DNA of 64,000 bases from Lepidostoma basale (Eukaryota > Arthropoda > Insecta > Trichoptera > Lepidostomatidae): positions 186,001-250,000 of the forward strand of contig JAHDVF020000503.1 in the NCBI GenBank assembly GCA_022606425.2. The letters run 5' to 3'. Shown one piece after another: positions 60,797-64,000 of the stretch. Position 1 is the first letter of the stretch. Every line of letters begins with the position of its first letter. Both the position numbers and the translations under genes were made by a program. The notes beneath the pieces were generated by a model. It saw nothing but the letters and a program-made list of their open reading frames with translations. It was not told the DNA's origin and made no database searches.

Positions 60797-61095
60797 TAGG
60801 ACGATAGCAGGAAAGACACAGAGAGATTGCGTGAGGAACACCAGAATAAGAGAGATATATGAGGTTGAGGATATTATAAGATGGAGCAGAGAGCGAAAAG
60901 GGGACTGGTACGGTCATGTTTATAGAATGGACACCACCAGACTCCCCTATATTGCATTGCATAAACAGCCTCATGGGATTCGTCCTCGTGGAAGACCTCC
61001 TAAAAGAAGGAAGGACAGCTGGGAGTCTACTACACAGGAGAAACAACACTCTGGAGAACATACCACATAGGTCTACAACAAGGTAGAAGAATAAG
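60797..61095 (+). pseudogene. LINE-C tail copy
   Basis: RTIAGKTQRDCVRNTRIREI, VEDIIRWSRERKGDWYGHVY, MDTTRLPYIALHKQPHGIRP and RGRPPKRRKDSWEST over an 79-codon open stretch; ends AAGGTAGAAGAATAAG. Confidence 0.8.
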
Positions 61096-61099
61096 ATAT

Positions 61100-61605
61100 T
61101 TAAAATACTTGTAATCCTAGCAATTTAAATTGGCTCTTGTGTGTTGACTACACTTGCAATAAAAATGTCTTCACGGTCTATAGTTTATGTGTCAATCCAG
61201 CACCACACCGAGCCTCCACGCACACACGTGCGGCAGGATATTACATACCCCGTGCCCACCAACACCGCCACACTCCTAACAGGTAATGGTGGTCCATCAG
61301 GCGTGAAGGAAGGTCTTACACGCGCTGATTTTCCAATAAAAACCGCTTATCAGTGGTGCCGCGTTAACCACTGCTCGAAATACCAATCAAACTAAATATG
61401 CAAAAAAATAAGACTTAATAATGATACTTAAATAATGAAAGAATCATTAAGATGGTAAGCAAAATTGTGACATTATAACAGTTTTATAAAACAGCAAATA
61501 ATGTTAACATATCATAGTGTTTCGGTCAAAACAATGAACTATTTAAATGTGGCTTACTTTACCAGTCATAAAAGGCCTTATTAAGGCGAATAAATGAAAT
61601 TAAGA
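61100..61605. other. unassigned stretch
   Basis: An 84-aa ORF (61141-61395) has balanced composition but no recognisable family. 61505-61550 repeats ATCATAGTGTTTCGG-CAAAACAATG seen at 36895 and 46810. Confidence 0.3.
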
Positions 61606-61609
61606 AAGG

Positions 61610-62020
61610 GTGCTAAGATAGTTTGGACATATGGAACGAATGAATGAAGGAAGTATGTTTAAAAATATATACACAAGTTGTATAGAAAAAATAACAGTAA
61701 AGACACTCCGAATAACCTAGCGGGCATTGGAGTGGAGGATGTTGAACATCAGTCTGCGATACAGGAAACGAAATGAATGGATCAGAGAAAAAGTAGCATG
61801 CAAAATAGCTTTGTGGAGTGGAATTGGGTCGGCCATACAGTGAGGCCCTGTTGTGGTGACCAAGAACCGGCCACAGAAGCCCAGGCAGACCACAACCAAT
61901 ATGATCTGATGAAATTAAAATAGTGGCAGGAGGTCAATGGCACAGAGTGGTGAGTGCCTATAGTATTGGACACTCTGGGCGACTAATGGTTGATATCATC
62001 AAGTTTCACCATCATCATCA
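61610..62020 (+). pseudogene. LINE-A sliver then (GAT)-tailed LINE fragment
   Basis: 61610-61700: WFGHMERMNEGSMF. 61728-62020: LNISLRYRKRNEWIREKVA and, after shifts, AQADHNQYDLMKLK and a (CAT/ATC)n tail, an RTE-like subfamily different from A-C. Confidence 0.6.
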
Positions 62021-62079
62021 TGACGGTGATACAAGTAGTGTGAATGGAAAAAGGTAAAAAAAATTGAAGTGGCGACCGG

Positions 62080-62580
62080 GAAACGGTTCATAGAAACCCT
62101 GCCAGACCATAGGCAATGGTCAGATGACATTAAAATAGTGGCAGGAGGTCAATGGCAGACGAGAGGACGATATGGAGAGACGAGTGGCTATGTCCAACAC
62201 TGGACTACTAATAGCTGATTATAATGATACAAGTAGTGTAAATGAAAAAATGACTCGAGGAAGCCCAATAAAAAATGGCATGACCAAATGAATATGTTAC
62301 TAAAATGCGGCCATGTTCGAAGTTGGAAAATCAACGAGCGTGCAAGTCATGGTGTACGAATTAGAAGAACTTCGAGAGTTTTGTGAGGATTTAGCAGTGT
62401 GCTGACTTGGAGACCATGGACTGCAAATAGAAGTGCAGGGCGACTGCAACTACAGTGTAAGGATGACCTGAACCAAGACGTCGGCATAACCTGGATGGAG
62501 TTTGCAAGAGACAGGGTGGCGTGAAGGCAAATGGAGGAGGCCTTTATCTAGGAATAGACTGAAGAAGAATAAGAAGATAG
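62080..62580 (+). pseudogene. three LINE slivers in series
   Basis: 62080-62220: SDDIKIVAGGQWQT-like. 62225-62400: LINE-A equivalent with many changes. 62400-62580: LINE-B (LTWRPWTANRSAGRLQLQ; WMEFARDRVA; MEEAFI) with a (GAA)-type end. Confidence 0.6.
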
Positions 62581-62617
62581 CAGTGTGACAGCAAAGGAAA
62601 CAGCATGATTTTTATAA

Positions 62618-62870
62618 TAGACTTGGACTTGGATCTTCTGGCTTACAGAGGATCAGGATCAGGCTCTAATGGCTATTCCTCTTACGTCTGTAGGAAACAT
62701 TGTTGGAATGTGATTTGGTAGTTGTTTTAGGATGGGGCTAAATGTATGGCCCGGAGTGTTCCTCCGAAAGAGGACGAGGGGGGATTTAGGGTTTATGATA
62801 AAGTCTTACATTATTGTCAAAGAATGGAAGACCAGTTAAAGTTGGGATTGTATTTATAAAAGAAGTGGTA
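62618..62870 (-). repeat. element E copy
   Basis: GACTTGGACTTGGATCTTCT, GGCTATTCCTCTTACGTCTG, GGCCCGGAGTGTTCCTCCG and GTTGGGATTGTATTTATAAA. Less decayed than 15313 and lacking the SINE-1 insertion of 59138. Confidence 0.78.
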
Positions 62871-62874
62871 AATT

Positions 62875-63335
62875 GCTAATTGTGTTCATTTTAAATTAAT
62901 TTCTTTCTCCGGCCAACGTTTCCACGTGCCGCCAGTGAAGCTAACTGCACTCGCTGCAGCATGCCAAATGCATTCGCGATGCAATTTAGGTTACCCGACT
63001 GCCTTGGACGGACTATTACTTGCAATTTTTTTTATAATTCTGACCAATGTCCACAGGTTGATAAGAAACGCTAACCCTTCGTCACGTGCGGCAGGCGGCA
63101 CGCTATAGCCAACTCGAATGAAACCGTCCGTCGCCATTATGCTGGCAATAAAAAACACGCGCGCATATCACAAAACGATACGACTTGTATGAATGCTAAC
63201 GATATTGCAACCCGCAATTGTGATTCTGTTGACAATAGGAATTCTCTTATGCTAAGATTATAATATTAGATACTTATCTTCATCTATGACGTAGTGTCAT
63301 TGAAAATTACTCGGACCAGCATACAGACTGCCGAT
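62875..63335. other. unassigned; GC-rich 62910-63120
   Basis: A 60-aa ORF without motif. It may be single-copy host DNA. Confidence 0.3.
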
Positions 63336-63339
63336 TTTT

Positions 63340-63530
63340 TATGAATTGAAACACAGTTTTTTAAATTTTTAAGATTAATTTTGTCGACATTTTTTGAAGG
63401 CCTTTATATCATTCTCACGATGATGAAGGTGTAATGCATTCGAAACATGCCGAGAAAAATAAACTCAAAAGTGGAAGAAACTATGTTTTAATTAATAATT
63501 AAATAATATATATTTTTAACTACTTCCAAC
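63340..63530 (+). repeat. HL-like copy
   Basis: ATGATGA, extra A, stem GGTG/CATT-like, GAA, ACATGC, C (63419-63451): C3 is A and the palindrome is broken. Related to the diverged core at 24265. Confidence 0.45.
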
Positions 63531-63533
63531 TAA

Positions 63534-64000
63534 CTAACTAACTAAACCTCACGCCGTCTCCCCGGAGGGGTAGGCAGAAAGAATGGAACGCCACATTGTT
63601 CTGTCCTGACACACTTCTCTCGATTCCTCTACATTCATACATCTTGTCATGCACGCACGTCGATTTCTCCGACTCCTCACGTGACTGACATTCAATATTT
63701 GATTGATTTGATCGTGCCATGTTTTCCTCGGCCTTCCTCTATTTCTAGCTCCGTTCACACCGTTTACATATATCTTCTTTACCATTCTGTCTTCACTCAT
63801 TCTTTCCATGTGTCCATACCATCTTAATGACCCTTTCCTTATTTTGTTCATAACACTTTCGTTCGCACCACATTCACTTCTTATACTTGCATTTTTCACT
63901 CTATCATATACAGATTTGTCAGACATTCGTCTTAGAGATCTCATTTCTACTGCATTTATTCTACTTTCATACTTCTTTCTTCCACTTTTGTCATTATTTC
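63534..64000 (-). pseudogene. LINE-A copy running off the window
   Basis: From CTAACTAACTAACTAAACC; the minus strand holds 131 open codons: MRSLRRMSDKSVYDRVKNAS, GSLRWYGHMERMSEDRMVKK, NGARNRGRPRKTWHDQINQI, RSRRNRRACMTRCMNVEESR and WRSILSAYPSGETA. The upstream RT lies beyond 64000. Confidence 0.85.

Overview
This is eukaryotic, AT-rich intergenic DNA, most likely from an insect and probably a lepidopteran. That guess rests on the density and style of the decayed non-LTR retrotransposons: RTE-like reverse-transcriptase tails ending in (TTAG)n or (GAA)n, tRNA-headed SINEs, and Jockey/CR1-type tails. I found no convincing host gene, tRNA or rRNA. Every ORF with recognisable protein content belongs to a retrotransposon, and the 60-110 aa ORFs elsewhere look like chance. 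The names below are working names for this window only.

Main repeat families. LINE-A: RT C-terminus with VNG-R-RGRPRKTWHDQIN, RRNRRACMTRCMNVEE and WRSILSAYP, tail (TTAG)n or (TTTG)n; about 30 copies, best at 21200-22113. LINE-B: WAGHVAR...RSAGRPQLRW...EEAYIQQW, tail (GAA)n; best at 41327-42014. LINE-C: IIRWSRQRKRDWYGHV...RPRGRPPKRW, tail (GAA)n. LINE-D and LINE-F: GCESW...LEAFEMW and RQLRWAGHVIRM types. LINE-J: Jockey/CR1-like tail. SINE-1 has a tRNA-like head starting GACGACCTTCGTGG; SINE-2 is a second tRNA-headed SINE. LAT is a short non-autonomous element that shares the LINE-A 3' end. Element E ends in (AAGTCC)n; element G is unclassified. There are also several MITEs and two hAT-like elements.

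The most interesting layer is a set of dispersed repeats, here called HL repeats, often arranged as inverted pairs (9054-9365, 35975-36170, 53860-54055, and flanking 21200-22113). Sequence-divergent subfamilies all carry the same order: CTGANGA, one A or U, a short self-complementary stem-loop, GAA, a 6-8 bp palindrome that starts with A and ends with U (ACATGT, ACAGCTGT, ACCGGT or ACTAGT), then a non-G base. This is the conserved core of a type I hammerhead self-cleaving ribozyme with a palindromic stem III, as reported for hammerheads in Penelope-like retroelements. No Penelope reverse transcriptase or GIY-YIG ORF is present, so the copies look like solo or non-autonomous ends.

Layout: 0-9 kb decayed LINE-A/C/B, SINE-1 and a Jockey fragment; 9-20 kb HL inverted pairs, element G, LAT copies and a LINE-A copy split by two SINE insertions; 20-26 kb the longest LINE-A inside an HL pair, then GC-richer unassigned DNA; 26-35 kb MITEs, LINE-J, a hAT-like element with a perfect 8-bp duplication, and a nested LINE pair with a 12-bp target-site duplication; 35-48 kb element G, SINE-1, the intact LINE-B tail and many HL copies; 48-56 kb LINE-D/A/C, a 280-bp identical duplication and LINE-J; 56-64 kb an L2/CR1-like remnant, LINE-A, E and C fragments. 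The nested insertions and target-site duplications give a partial relative order of events.
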